DNA from: Pagrus major
Lineage: Eukaryota > Chordata > Actinopteri > Spariformes > Sparidae
Length of the DNA: 64,000 nt
NCBI RefSeq assembly: GCF_040436345.1
Contig: NC_133224.1
Coordinates: 16,274,144-16,338,143 of the forward strand
Direction of reading: 5' to 3'
Both the position numbers and the translations under genes were made by a program. Each line of letters starts with the position of its first letter. The stretch's first letter is position 1. Under the pieces are notes generated by a model. That model did no database searches. It was not told the origin of the DNA and saw only the letters and a list, made by a program, of their open reading frames with translations. Positions 46,901 to 59,777 of the stretch are shown here, piece by piece.

Positions 46901-47736
46901 TTATTTTTATTGGAGATGTTTTCGAGGGTGATAATTTTATGGGTTTTACACAAATGGTAACTAAATATGGAATCCCTAAACAAGACTTTTGGAAATATTT
47001 GCAATTAAGAAGCTGTATAATGTCTGCACAACGGAAACTCCCCCTGTTGCCTTAAACAGAGCTACAAAAACTAGTACAGGGAGATCAGGGGGCTAGAGGT
47101 GGAGCATCTAGATATTATAGTCTTATGAGACAATCTCACCCACCAAAACTAGAGGGTCTCAAGAGAGCATGGGAAGCAGATTTGCAGGGCGAGATAATAA
47201 TGGAGAAGTGGAAGGAAATAATCGGATGCTGGTATAAGACATCTAGAGAGGTACAGACCCGCTTAATTACATATAAAATCATACATAGGATGTATTGGAC
47301 TCCCTGTAAGATGGCAAGACTAAAGCTCTGTGAATCTGACATGTGCTGGAGATGTGGGAGGAGTAGAGGAACTCTTTTACACATGTTGTATGAGTGTGAA
47401 ATGACACACAACCTATGGGAAAAAATAATATTACTCATCAACAAAGTATTCAGGACAGACTTATCCCAGAGCCCCGCTTTATGTATTTTGGGCATAATAA
47501 CAGAGGGAGTAGAGTTGTCATCCCAGCAAACTCAATGGTGTAGGCTGGCCCTTACTACGGGATGTAGGATTGTCCTCAGACACTGGAAGTCAAAAAGTAT
47601 TATCCCATTTAATGAATGGATGGGAGAAATGACTAAAATAGCCGGCTATGAACAACTGATTTTTAGGCTGAACAATAGGGAGGAGATATTTATGAAAACA
47701 TGGGGTCCATACATGACTTTCATACTAGATGGTTGA
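43966..47736 (+). pseudogene. L1-type ORF2 protein, two nonsense codons
   Basis: All three open stretches share one frame. The endonuclease has LLSWNIKGANL, FLQETHLN, NIYAPN, IGGDFNQV and LSDHAPVEV. The reverse transcriptase has GKSPGDDGLPADFYKEF, YRPVSLINVDAKI, FSLDAEKAFDRV, RQGCPLSPLIFA and YADD near 46066. A C-terminal Cys/His motif (CWRCGRSRGTLLHMLYEC) lies near 47344-47397. Stops at 46507-46509 (TAG, after AAFL) and 47053-47055 (TAA) are single-codon changes without frame loss, so the copy is inactive but little decayed. It starts MADRLKLLSWNI, 1,759 bp into the element. Confidence 0.9.
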
Positions 47737-48070
47737 TTGGGGAAGCTGTATTGATGGTTTTCATGTAAACAATTAACAATAAACCATGTCTGGATTGTGA
47801 CAAAAGCCTGAAAAGTGGTGGGGTGGAGAATGTGTATGTATGTAATATATGTATTTATTTTGGTGTGCATATTAGTTTAATTTATGCAAGTGTCTCTATG
47901 AGTAATATTTTTGTTTTTGTTTTTGTTTTTTGTTTTTTGTTGAATTGCGTTGGTCTGTTTTTGTCATTGTTCAGGTTCATGTATGTATGTTGGTCCTTTT
48001 GTTGCATTGTTGAAAAGCAATAAAAAGTGAGTTACGAAAAAAAAAAAAAAAAAAAAGTATCAGGAAATCC

Positions 48071-48423
48071 TGGGAGAAAATGTCATGCCGTCTGTGAGGA
48101 AGCTGAAGCTTGGGTGTCATTGGACCTTCCAACAGGACAATGATCCCAAGCATACCTCAAAGTCCACCAAGGTTTGGTTTCAGAAGAAGTCCTGGAAGAT
48201 ACTAGAGTGGCCATCACAGTCGCCTGACTTAAACCCCATTGAAAATCTCTGGTGGGATTTGAAAAAGGCAGTTGCAGCACGCAAACCCAAGAATATTAGT
48301 GAACTGAAGGCCTTTGCCCATGAGGAATGGGCTAAGATTCCTCAGGAACGCTGCCAGAAGCTGGTGTCTAGCTATGCATCACGTTTGCAGCAGGTCATAA
48401 CGGCGAAGGGGTGCTCTACTTAG
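48071..48423 (+). pseudogene. Tc1-like transposase, C-terminal catalytic part
   Basis: The open frame from 48085 contains WTFQQDNDPKHTSKST (second catalytic Asp) and WPSQSPDLNPIENLWWDLKK (the Glu of the DDE triad), then a helical tail ending at a TAG (48421-48423), about 210 bp from the right terminus. The spacing D-34-E fits Tc1. It is the third piece of the transposase whose first parts lie at 26500-26518 and 41587-42206. Confidence 0.88.
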
Positions 48424-48631
48424 TACTAAAGCTGCTTGTCATGACGGGGTTGAATAATTTTGAGACTGCAGTAGTCATTAAAAGTGGCATTTTGTGTTGA
48501 ATTTGGAGAAACCACTTGTGATATTAGTTGTGTTGAGCTATTTAAATTGTTCTTGTTTGATTTGTTTATTGCAAACAGCTGCTAGTTTGTACATTTTGCC
48601 AGTGGGGGTTGAATAATTTTGATTGCAACTG

Positions 48632-48666
48632 TATGTATGTATGTATGTATGTATTTATATACACAA

Positions 48667-48705
<39 letters not shown>

Positions 48706-48840
48706 CATCAATATATATATATATATATGTACACATTTACACATATATACACATGTATACACATAAATATATAATACATATATATATATACACATATATA
48801 TACATACATACATATATACGTATATATATATATATAGCTA
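48632..48840. repeat. (TGTA)n / (CA)n / (TA)n compound microsatellite
   Basis: It continues the tetranucleotide found at 26106-26151 and then passes into CA and TA runs. Confidence 0.9.
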
Positions 48841-51330
48841 AATAAAATAAAATGAATGTTTTGTGATGCTGCCCATCGAGAGAGAGACTAAATGGTTTAT
48901 TCTAATAAATATTAAAGCAGTGAGCGAAATAGTTCAGGACAACAATAGAGCTCTATCCCACATAGTAAGACATTCTGGCTTTCTCGCTGTTATTAACGTT
49001 GTCAAATGGTCACGGTTTGGTTATGTTTCGGCTCCAAAACTACTTGGTCAGATTTAGATCATACTTTGAGTTAAAATAACTATGTCTAGTCTTGTTACGT
49101 TATGACATGTAGCTTGCATCATGAAGTTAAAGTGATGTAAGTATGTCACTTATGTAATGGAAGTTACATAAATTAAGTGCATCAACTTACTCACATAACA
49201 TAACTTAAAAACAAATTACTCTTGACTCTTGGTCACAAACGGAGCACAAACCCTGGCCTCAATCACCCCAACCAACCCCTGACCTAGATTTTAAATGTAG
49301 AAAATTCTGTTGGATCTGCTGCATAATTACAATATGCTACATTTGTTATTGCTCATAAACCAATTGACCAGACATTTTCTGTCTTGGTTGTAGTAGTTGT
49401 ACAAATGTACCTTGGTATGACAAAATTAATATAATCTTTTTAATCAGTTAGTCAGGGTGGCTTTTTCAGACTTTGTCTGGGGTGCCACTGAGCACTAGCA
49501 CTGTGTCCTGCAGCTGCTTTCAGACATTTGACAAACTAAAACTGTTGCTTTCCACATCAGAAAATTTCAAAGGAGGAACTTTATGTAAGTAAAGAGACAA
49601 CAACCACGATGGACAGGAAGTCCAAAGGTTTCTTTCTGTGTCTTTGTTCTGTACACAGTCTGACTGATGCTGGCTTGCGTGGCTTTTTTAATAAACTGGC
49701 AGTGCAGATGGTGAATATGTCATTTTGGAATGGAGCTTTCTCTCATGCTCAGACCTCATGGGAAAACCTAAATACGCACATGTACACAAATGTACACACG
49801 TTGCATAGACCGTGTTTTGGTTCTTTTTCAGACACTCCCAAACACACTGACTGATTTCATTTCCAGTGGGACTGACACAATTCAACCACAAGATGTGTGT
49901 CTGTGCATGCACGCAAGAATGCCCGCACACACACACACAGTCAATCAGAAAACAACACATGGATCTTATGCATCTCTGTCAACACATACATAGCCTTTAG
50001 CACTGCATACATATACAGTGTAACCAGAGCTCTCCTCCCTCTGCTAACAACACATACTCCTCTCTTCATGGTCCTATGTTGTCCTTCTCCCCCTCACTGT
50101 TTCCTTATTCCTATTCTCTTTGTACTATTTTCTACATTTCTTTGTTTTTCAGAACAGCATGTCCTCCAAACCAAACCACAAAATATGTCATTTCTCAGTA
50201 GCCTCCCAAAACATCACAGGGTTTTCTAATGCCAGGACTCAACGATTTGTAAATAACTCAGATACATAAGATACATAGCAGCCTTTTCTTACCTGCCAAT
50301 ACTATGGTTAAGGTTTGGTTAGGTTAAGGCAAAACTATCATGATTTCTGGGAGGACAGGTTTCAGAAACCCTGATTAAAAGCAATTGTTTTGTATTTCTT
50401 TGAATTGAAAACGTTTTGTAATTTTTGATACTACTTAAAGGATAATTCTGGGTGTTTTTTGCAAATGTAGCATACATACTTTTCTGTTGGTGCCATTAAA
50501 CCACTGCATTTGATCAATTCATTAATGAAGCGTTGTAAACAAAAATGCTTACTTTTTGGCAAAATATTGGTAAGCTAATGGTAATCTTGTGGTAATAAAT
50601 GTCTTGTAATGTAATCACAAGTAACTGTTAACGATTCTAGCCATTGGATTACTCAGTATTAGATCAGAGCCAAATTGTGTTGTATTGCCCTGGACCAGCG
50701 ATCACCATGTTACCAGATGTCATTGTTGAACATGTTATTGCTTGTTGCTTGTAATGCTGCTTATTATGAAAAGGCTAAAATTTTAAGTGGCACATACATA
50801 ATCAGTGCTACAAGTAGGGACCACTTGATATTATTGCAGAAGACAGCGGCATGGTACAGTGATAGTGGCCACCTGCATAACATTGTTTATTCACCTGTCA
50901 AAGAAACAATACTGATCACATTTACACTGACAACACAGAGAAGCACACACATGAAGGATTTTAGGACCTCCAGATGAAACTTGGCTCCATCTTCTCTGTA
51001 TCCCAGATGGCTGTCATCTCAGCCTGACCTCCTGTCTTGTTCGTGTAGCCCTCTCACTCAACTCTGTTTTAGGATTTTCATGAATACCCCTTTAATGTAT
51101 CAGACTGCATGGGAACGAATTGGTGAATGCTACTAAAATTTAAAATTTGGGATGTTTTAAAATTGAAATTCACTTTGGCTTAATTGCAGAGAGGACTGGT
51201 TAGATTATTAATTTCAACTATACTGTGATTGAGCATTAATTTTCCCATGCAGTTTTCTTCAACTGTAACTATAGCTCCTTGTCAATATAGACAGCATCAG
51301 CATGAAAAAAACACCTTAAAACAAGGATTT
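48841..51330. other. Unassigned intergenic sequence
   Basis: Only chance ORFs. A TTAAAGGATAATTCTGGGTG-type MITE terminus occurs near 50436, without a partner. Nothing else is recognised. Confidence 0.35.
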
Positions 51331-51339
51331 AACAATAAT

Positions 51340-51720
51340 AAACAGTTTTATTGACCTTGTGGCTCATATATTCTACCTCTGTTTTGAATCACCTCACATT
51401 CAAGAAACACACACATTAGACACCTTCAAAATGGTAATACCCTGTTTTTTTTTAAGTATTTCAGTGGGTATCAGTGATGGCGCGCATGATGGAGCTCATA
51501 GAAAGATCCATTTGAAACCGCAGGTCAGGATACTCACACCTGGACCACGGAATAGCGATCCAGTAATTTCCTCCAAAACCTCTTGCGAGAGGTAGCGTGA
51601 CCAGAGACCCGTCCCGATGCTTGGTCCTGCACCCGCTCTTCTGTCCGGCAGCAGCACGTGGCGACGTCCAATCTCCAACCTCGTCCACAGCGTCTGCTGA
51701 TTAGAAGCTGGCGATGCTAA
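51340..51720 (-). other. Possible small gene end or remnant, unrecognised
   Basis: The minus strand has a GC-richer stretch (51500-51700) with an open frame ending at 51461, a consensus donor CAG/GTGAGT near 51535, and AATAAA near 51345 that would serve a minus-strand transcript. No domain is recognisable in any frame, and an in-frame stop separates a possible signal-like start (MGLMLVVSIASF, near 51735) from the rest. It could be an untranslated exon, a decayed gene or chance. Confidence 0.2.
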
Positions 51721-52488
51721 CCACTAGCATGAGTCCCATCGTGGTCTTCAGCTTGCGCCAGTAAGGAGCCCTCACTTCTGAAACACCACTCGTTATACTC
51801 TCAACAAAATAAACAAACACTCGCCGAACCTCCTGGTTGGTAAGGTAAATAATACTTTTCATACAGTTATTCGAAAGTTTTGCTTGGACTTAACGTATTT
51901 CTGCTTCTCTCCGCAGCTCTTTCCCTCGTCATTCCCCTCGCTTTTTCTCCTAGTCCCGCCCCTCTAACAATCCGACAGGTTAATCCCCAATAACAGACAA
52001 AATGATTGACACCTGTCAAAACAAATGAGAACTCAAATAAGTGAAACCTTAGGCTTTCAAAAGCCTTTCAAAACATAGGACATTTTGGTATCATTCGCCA
52101 CATTAACCATACAAATATTAACAGCAGCAATACTTTTATAGGCCCACAACAGAACACTTTACCAACTGAAATAAATGTAATAAACCCATATAAACAAATA
52201 AGCAGGGTGCTTCATTCGCACAGAAGCATCATAAATTTCAATTGTGTTTTATGAATGCCTATAAATTCTTCTGTGCCACAGAGTGTGCACATGTACTGTT
52301 CTTCAAACCCTTTTGTTGAGTTCTGTCATTCAGTTCGGTTACACCAGGTCAAATGGAGGTTCAACAATAAACTGACTGAGTTAACCAATGGTATGCTGAA
52401 AATGTGCTTTAGATGATTGGGCAAGTTAGGTGACACATTACAATCAGAAGTTCTCTGCATTCTTCATGGTATGTTATGTCATGATTAC

Positions 52489-52560
52489 TAACAGTGTTGG
52501 AGAAGCTACTTTGAAAGCGCTGCTTGGCAAGCTACCAATACCCTCACCCTGGAAGAAGTT
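52489..52560. repeat. hAT-type MITE terminal fragment (tentative)
   Basis: AACAGTGTTGGAGAAGCTAC, TTTGAAAG resembles the frequent fish terminus AACAGTGTTGG-(G/A)-AAG. No second terminus is seen. Confidence 0.3.
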
Positions 52561-52784
52561 GAACTACAGAAAAGCTACTATCGGGAGAAATCTAGGGTAC
52601 ATCCCATTTCACCTATATTGCATCCACATTTCCCTCCCTTGCGTCTTTTCCTTAGTGTCCACCAAGGATATGTGGAGAGGCGTGGGAAAACCATGCAAGG
52701 AGTGAGGAAACAAGGAAATCTGTTTTAAGATAAATGAGATGTCCTTTCCTCTGCAGCGTCACTTGCAGCGTCAAACATAGAGAC

Positions 52785-53230
52785 TCGAGGAGTAAATAAA
52801 AGATTTATTTTAACAATAGGGGGAAATGAAGAAGACTTAGCAGGCAGCACTGGCAGACTGGACAGGGTGACAAGTGACTGGGTTGAGAGGTCTCACTGGG
52901 TTACTCGGACTTAGCAGGCAGCAGTGGCAGATTGGAGAGGGTGATGGCTGGAAGGCTCAGCAGGTGAACACAGGTGAAATCTGCACATTAGGGAAAAGAA
53001 AAACAGTGTGAAACTAAGGCATCCAAAAATGAGCACATGAGAGATCCAGAAAAATGAGAGATCAACAACACGAGGGAAAATCACACGGAGTACACAGGAA
53101 TCTCTGCTGCAGTGGAGAAGCAGGGCCACCAGAACACACACACACACACACACACTGGAGGAGCATGTGAGGAAAAAGGAGGGGGGGAAACAAAAACAAA
53201 ACAAGCTGCCATGGCACACACAGTGACAGT
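52785..53230. repeat. Repeat-like segment with 72-bp duplication and (CA)n
   Basis: GACTTAGCAGGCAGCA followed by TGGCAGA-TGGA occurs at 52837 and 52909. A (CA)11-type run lies at 53131-53153. GAGTAAATAAAAGATTTATT near 52790 looks like the polyadenylation region of a repeat, but I cannot name the family. Confidence 0.4.
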
Positions 53231-54653
53231 CCGTTTCTGATGATGGCTGCAGTTGATCACAGCTGGATTAGCTGTCAGCTGGCTTTAACAGCTGAAGAGC
53301 TCTTGATGAATTTGTGTCTGCACACAACTTTGTCAAAACTGCATGTTTTAAATATTGTCTCCATATATTTTTAAATAATAACACAGAACTTATCATTATT
53401 GTAAATCCTCACTCTATGATAATAAAGGGTAAACTAATGACGTGATGGTGAGGGAGGACACTCTCCAAAGGAAACAAAATAAAACTTAAGCTTCTGAAGT
53501 ATATTTAGACAGCTTGAAAGGAGTCGGACGGTTGAGTTTTTGCAAACTATTTTACCAACTGAACCTGGACTGTGTGTGAAGAACACAGAACATTAATTAA
53601 TGTTAGATCCTGGCCAATCCTGGCAAATTGTAGCATGTTTCAAATTGCTGTGGCTCGTGCGTAATTGTGCACAGCTCTCTTAAAGGAGAGATGCACTTAC
53701 AGTATATCATTTCTGCTTCTGCTAGTGCAGGTGATGCAATCTTTTCCTTTTTAATGATAGATTTTTTCACCCACTGGCAACCCATCCGATAGCTTTTAAT
53801 CATTTCTTTTAATTACCAGAAGCACTCAGTCTGTGGATTATTCGCAGTGTCCATGGATAACTGTGGTCCACACATCCGTGGTAACAAACGTGTCAGTTTA
53901 TAGTGTAATCAGTGAGGACATTTATGTGATTAAAGTTATAGGGAAAGTAGTGTAGGCCTACATTTGGAAAATAGATTGTGGTCCACTTGTTTGCAGTTAT
54001 TCTTATGACTCTTCCCTGCTGCCTGTGCCGTAGCGGACGGCAGTTAATTTTTGGTGGACGGTCGCTTTTATTTCAAAGTCTCATCTCTGGAGAAACTATA
54101 ATAACTGCGATATGTAGCCGATATGGTTTACTGTCGGGTTTTGCAGTTTGTGTGAGTTTAACTCATATAGTAATATTAGTCAGGATATGCACCTGCTGAT
54201 ATTCTGGTTATCAATTTTTGTGCAAACAAAGCTTTGTGAAATAATCATTTAATAACCAAGAACGTCTGTACATACAATTAGTGAACCTATCACTGTTCAT
54301 ATGGCTGTGATGGTCACCATTCAGCCTTTAGTTCAGTAGTACATCCGGTCTGTATCAAATCGAAGCTGTTAGTTCAGCTCTCTTCAAAACCAGCCAATAC
54401 AAGCCCTGCACATAAGGAAAATAATCTCGATAGTGTTATTATTTACAATTTTAATTGTTTCTAAGGCTTTCTTTTCATAAGCTTTCAAGGTGGAGATAAC
54501 CTATACTGTGAAACACATCTGAGCTGACAACAGCACTCACTAGTTACTAGTGAGGAGCTATATATACTGCCCGCAGCTATGGATTCAGTCACTGGCAAAA
54601 GTGATTCAGTATGGTCAGTTCAGTTAAAGGTTTCTTGAGAGCCAAGAGCCCAC
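53231..54653. other. Unassigned intergenic sequence
   Basis: No supported gene. ORFs near 53978-54199 are hydrophobic by chance and have no family resemblance. Confidence 0.35.
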
Positions 54654-55164
54654 ACTGTTACACAGGGACAGGATTAGTCATTGGAAAATGTTCTTTTTTA
54701 TCCAAAATACTTAACACAATTCACAAAATCACACACCCAAACTGCAAAATACCTCACATATCCTGCAAAATGAAGCACTGCAACCAAAACTACATATAGC
54801 ATTATCAAAATCAAACTTTTGCACCAAATGGAACACACTTCATTCATATTACCAGATTTTTATCTAACCAACTACACACTGTTAGGCATAATGAAAAGCA
54901 CTCTCATCTTTAGTATGTTTTGCCATAATACTAAAATAGTTCAAATTGTAGAGAATTCGTCAGATTGTTCACATGCACAGAAATATTTGCAGATACACAC
55001 ACGCTGTTGAAACATTTATTATTTTATTTTTCACCAAACAAGTCAGTGCAACATATGCACAGCAGATATATTTACATTGGAGTGAACAAAAATATGCTCA
55101 CAAAACAGTAAACTGAAAAAGAAAATTGCAGAAAAAATGTGCAGAAAAAATATAGAAAAAAAGA

Positions 55165-58100
55165 GGCAAGAAAAATAATTAGGCAGCATCTTGCCGGACA
55201 GCTGGGTCTGGCCACAACGTCTCGTCCACATCACAGGCAGCGCCTTGAGTGCCTTATCCATCCCTGGACCTCACCCACACCAATTTCAGCACATGCCTCT
55301 CCCATAGCCTACACGTGCGCACAAAGGGCTGCCGGTCGTATACCTTCCACCGCCATGCCGAAAAGAACTCTTCAATGGGGTTCAGAAATGGTGAGTATGG
55401 TGGGAGGTATTGCACGAGAAATGGTGGCTGGTCAGCAAACCAATTTTGGACTGGGGCTGCACGATGAAAGCTCACGTTGTCCCATACTACAACGTACCGG
55501 TTTCTTTGATGGTCTGCATCATTCATACACTCTGGTGGTATGAGAATGTTGTGGAGTCTGTCCAGAAATGTGAGAATATGGGCTGTGTTGTATGGTCCAA
55601 GGTTGGCATGACGGTGGGGGACACCATGCGTATTGGAAATGGCAGCGCACATTGTGATGTTCCCACCACGTTGGCCAGGAGCATCTATAATGGCTCTATG
55701 GCCAATGACATACAATGAGTACCTCGCCTGGTATGGGGGCACCGGGGCCCTCCCCTGGAGCCAGACCCGGGGGTGGAGCTCGCCAGTGAGTGTCTGGTGG
55801 CCAGGCCTTGGCCCATGGGACCTGGCCGGGTTCAGTCTGAAAGAACAACGTGGGGCCGCGCCCCTGTGGACTCACCACCCGCAGGGGAGAGCGATGGGGT
55901 CAGGTGCAATGTACATCGGTCAGCAAGTGAAGGGGGGGACCTGGGCATCCTGACCCTCAGCTTCGCAGACTAGCTCTTCGTATGTGGAATGTCACCTCTC
56001 TGGTGGGGAAGGAACTGGAGCTGGTGCGGGAGGTAGAGCGGTACCAACTAGATATAGTTGGGCTCACCTCCATGCACAGCACCGGTTCTGGAACCAAACT
56101 CCTTGAGAGGGGCTGGACTCTCTCCTTTTCCAGAGTTGCCCAGGGTGAGAGGCGCCGGGCGGGTGTGAGGATACTCACAAGCTCCCGGCTGAGCGCCGCT
56201 GTGTTGGAGTTCTCCCTGAGGGACGAGAGGGTTGCCTCCATGTGACTGCAGGTCACTGGGGGGAGGCAGGCTCTGACTGTTTTTTGTGCGTATGCACCGA
56301 ACAGCAGCTCAGAATACCCGGCCTTCTTGGAGTCCTTGGGTGGTGTCCTGGAAGGGACTCCACCTGGGGACTCCATAGTTCTTCTGAGGGACTCTGAGGC
56401 TCTTCTGGGTGGCTCATAAGTGTACCTGGTACCAGGCCACCTTAGGCCAAAGGTCGATAATAGACTTTGTGGTCATATCATCGGACCTGCGGCCGTATGT
56501 CTTGGACACTTGGGTGAAGAGAGGAGCGGAGTTGTCAACTGATCACCACCTGGTGGTAAGTTGGATCAGGTGGTGGGGGAGGCTGCCGGACAGACCTGGG
56601 AAACCCAAACGAGTAGTGAAGGTGAACTAGGAATGTCTGGCGGAGGCCCTGGTCCGTCAGGTCTTCAACTCCCACCTCTGGAAGAACTTTTCGCTCATCC
56701 CGGGGGAGACTGGGGACATGGAATCCGAATGGACCATGTTCAGAGCCTCCATTGTAGAGGCGGCCGCTAAGAGCTGTGGTCAGACGGTCATCGGTGCCAG
56801 TCGGGAAGGGGACCTGCTGAACCGGACTGGGGATATCGTCGGGCAGTGGAAGGAACACTTTGAGGAACACGGCTAACACGTCCTCTGAAACTGAGGCAGA
56901 GCCTGAAGACTCGGGGGAAGACTCGTCCATATCCCTGGCAGAGGTCACTGAGGTAGTCAAGAAGCTCCCCAGTGGCAAGGCGCCAGGGGTGGATGAGATT
57001 CACCCTGAGATGCTGAAGGCTCTGATCATTGTTGGGCTGTCATGGCTGACACACCTTTTCAGTGTCGCATGGAGGTCAGGGATGGTACCTCTGGAGTGGC
57101 AGACCGGGTGGTGGTCCCCATTTTCAAAAAGGGGGACCGGGGTATCACACTGCTCAGCCTCCCTGCGAAAGTTTATTCCAGGGTGCTAGAAAGGAGGGTC
57201 CATCCGATTGTCGAACCTCTGATTCAGGAGGAACAATGCGGATTCCGCCCTGGCCGCGGAACAGTGGATCAGCTCTTTACCCTTGCAGGCTTGCTGGCGG
57301 GGTCATGGGAGTTTGCCCATCCAGTCTTCATGTGTTTTGTAGACTTGGAGAAGCCCTATGACCGGGTCCCCCGGGGAGTACTGTGGGGGGTACTGAGGGA
57401 GTATAGGGTACCGGGGCCATTGGTACGAGCTATGCGGTCCTTGTACGACCAAAGTGAGAGTTGTGTCCATATACTCGGTTTCCAGTGGGTGTTGGACTCC
57501 GCCAGGGCTGCCCCTTGTCTCCGATCCTGTTTGTGATATTCATGGACAGGATCTCAAGGCGCAGCCGTGGTGAGGAGAGTGTCTGGTATGGGAACCTCAG
57601 AATTGCGTCTTTGCTTTTTGCGGATGACATGGTTCTGTTGGCTTCCTCAGCCCGTGACCTCACGGCAGTTCGCAGCCGAGTGTGAAGCAGTCGGGATGAG
57701 GGTCAGCACCTGTAAGTCTGAGGCCATGGTTCTGTGCTGGAAAACAGTCTTGTTCACGAGTGATGGGAGAATGGAGCATGAGTTGGACAGACGGCTTGGT
57801 GCAGCGTCTGCAGTATTGCGGACATTGTACCGGGCTGTCGTGGTGAAGAGGGAGCTGAGCCACAAGGCGAAGCTCTTGATTTACCAGTCCATCTATGTTC
57901 CAACCCTCACCTATGGCCACAAGCTGTGAGTATTGACCGAAAGAACAAGATCGCGGATACAAGCGGCTGAAATGAGTTTCCTCCGTAGGATGGCTGGGCT
58001 CAGCCTTAGGGATAGGGTGAGGAGCTCAGACATCCAGAGAGAGCTCGGAGTAGAGCCGCTGCTCCTACGCGTCGAGAGGAGCCAGTTGAGGTGGTTCGGG

Positions 58101-59108
58101 CATCTGAACAGGATGCCTCCTGGGCGCCTCCACATGGAGGTTTTCCGGGCACGTCCAACTGGGAGGAGACCCTGGGGCAGACCCAGAACCCGCTGGAGAG
58201 ATTACATATCTCATCTGGCCTGGGAACGCCATGGGATCCTTCCGGAGGAGCTGGAAAGTGTTGCTGGGGAGAAGGAGGTCTGGAGCTCCCTACTGAGCCT
58301 GCTGCCACCGCGACCCGACCCCGGACAAAGCGGAAGATGATGAAGATGAAGATGAAGGCCAATGACATTACTTCCCCTTCTTCTGGTCTTTGCTAGGTTG
58401 AACCCAGCCTCATCTATAAAGATGAACTCAGGTGGGATTCCATGAGCATCCATTTCCAGTACTCTCTGAAAACAAAGAACAGAAATCAGTCAAAGTGGTG
58501 TTACAATGTCCAGTACACTGGGAAACAATGTTGTGTGTAGTGTACTGCAGTCAATATTGTACTTACATCCACATATGCTCATCTGAGCTCTTTGTTTCTT
58601 CGAGAGTTTCTCTCAAAAGGCACCTTATAAAGTTGTTTCATTCTGATTTGGTTTCACTTGAGAATGCGAGCCAATGTGGACAGACTGACTCATTGAATGT
58701 TGTTGAATATGGTGTTGTCTTGGATGATGTGGCTTTGAATTTTTCGTAATCTGATTTCATTATTTTCCAAAACCAAGTTTACAATGGCAGCTTCCTGTAC
58801 CCCAGTGAACATTTGGCCCCTTCCTCCACCATGGTTGCATCTCTCAGTCCTTTAGAAAAACAAAAAAACAAAAATAAAAAAACGACAGTAAAACGGCTCA
58901 AGTTGGGCTGCACTCTCTGTCTAGCCTCTTGCATTGTCAGCCCATGGTTGATGACATGATCGACTAAGGTTGCTCTGATTTCATTTGAAAGTTGTTGTCT
59001 TCTTTGGCCATGACCTCCTCTACCAGCTCTATCCCTACCTCTCACTGTTCCGCCCCCTCTCATTCTCACCCTCCCTCTTCTTCTTCCTCTCTCTGCAACG
59101 TCTTCCAT
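55165..59108 (-). pseudogene. IS630-like (DDE_3) transposase, broken
   Basis: Exon 1 starts at ATG 59108 (MEDVAERGRRRGRV...), an Arg/Gly-rich tail then RQQLSNEIRATLVDHVINHG and QRVQPNLSRF, a helix-turn-helix, to about 58885. Exon 2 (~58810-58565) holds the second DNA-binding region (LVLENNEIRLRKIQSHII) with several stops and ends at GTAAGTAC. Exon 3 begins after TTTTCAG at about 58474 with RVLEMDAHGIPPEFIFIDEA (first catalytic Asp). The LINE splits it after NVIG. It resumes at 55711 with HRAIIDAPGQRGGNITMCAA, VVVWDNVSFHRA (second Asp) and SPFLNPIEEFFSAWRWKV (Glu). A frameshift near 55320 precedes a C-terminus recoverable as ACDVDETLWPDPA near 55190. Family features are clear, and the copy is dead. 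Confidence 0.82.
55712..58356 (+). pseudogene. RTE-like (Expander-type) LINE, degenerate
   Basis: The 12-bp target duplication GGCCAATGACAT (55700-55711 and 58357-58368) is perfect. The plus-strand protein is in several frames. Endonuclease pieces are at 55982-56245 (RMWNVTSLVGKELELVREVE). RT pieces include SGKAPGVDEIHPEMLKA, EEQCGFRPGRGTVDQLFTLA, FVDLEKPYDRVPRG near 57336, GLRQGCPLSPILF, and LLFADDMVLL near 57609. The C-terminal part is RSRIQAAEMSFLRRMAGLSL ... LPPRPDPG. An internal segment before LFTSDGRMEHELDRRLG is missing. The tail is (GATGAA)n with no poly(A). The copy carries many stops and frameshifts and is therefore old, yet the duplication is still perfect. Clade RTE versus Rex1 was judged by eye. 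Confidence 0.8.
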
Positions 59109-59476
59109 TGTTGTTGCAAAAAAAAAAAGGTGCTCACCTGTGGTCTTTTTGTGCTTACTTCCTGATTGAAGTGGTAACAATTAACAATTGTTTGGCCAGG
59201 TGGCACATATATTGGCCAATTAGCTCATGTGTCATTTTGAATGGCAGTGTTTTGAAATGGCAAACATGTGACTTTATGTCAGATTGTTGTGTCTTATGCA
59301 GAGAACTGTGTTCAGTGCATTTAAAAAGTGCCATTTTGAATTGCAAAATGTGTGTAAAGCAGAAAATGTGTTTAAAGTTTTGGAGACTTGAGAAGAGGTT
59401 TTGCTCTCTGTGTGTCAGTTTAAATATTTGTGCTATGCATGTCATTTTAGTGTGTTAGCAATTGGAAAAAACTGTA

Positions 59477-59540
59477 ACAGCATCAGCAATTACATTGTGC
59501 TACAAAAGTGGTAATGAAAGGACCTACATTACACAAAACT
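59477..59540. repeat. Second copy of the dispersed repeat at 9437-9575
   Basis: TAACAGCATCAGCAA then CATTGTGCTA and AAGTGGTAATGAAAGGACC match the copy at 9437-9575, which is longer by ~75 bases. Confidence 0.5.
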
Positions 59541-59629
59541 ACACTTTTAGCTTCTCAGGTACAGTGAAGATTTCAACTTATTAGAGAGGTTTAAATAATG
59601 TCTTTGGACTTGAATTACAACACACATAG

Positions 59630-59777
59630 TGTGAGTGTGTGTGTGTGTGTGCGTACGCTGTTTTGCTGTGAAGCTCCAGAAATGTTTTGTGGACTACGAA
59701 ACTTCACCTGACTTTCCATCAGCATGGGGGGAGGAGATGATGACTGAAATTAATTTTTGGGTGAACTGTTTCTTTAA
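59630..59777 (+). repeat. MITE-like element 3' end, second copy
   Basis: A (GT)n start is followed by GTGGACTACGAAACTTCACC, CATCAGCATGGGGGGAGGAG, ATGATGACTGAA and GTGAACTGTTTCTTTAA, ending at TTAA. It is homologous to 5270-5470. Confidence 0.5.

Larger units (their letters stand above)
54654..59480 (-). mobile_element. IS630/Tc1-superfamily transposon, degenerate, split by a LINE
   Basis: It contains a three-exon transposase on the minus strand, interrupted by an RTE-like LINE (55712-58356). The probable ends are CTGTTACA at about 54654 and TGTAACAG ending at about 59480, with weakly matching A/T and CA-rich subterminal DNA inside both. These boundaries are approximate and I could not define the target duplication. 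Confidence 0.6.

Noticed and set aside
53978-54199. Short hydrophobic ORF that might be a membrane peptide
   Set aside because: No start context, no family match and no neighbouring exon signals.
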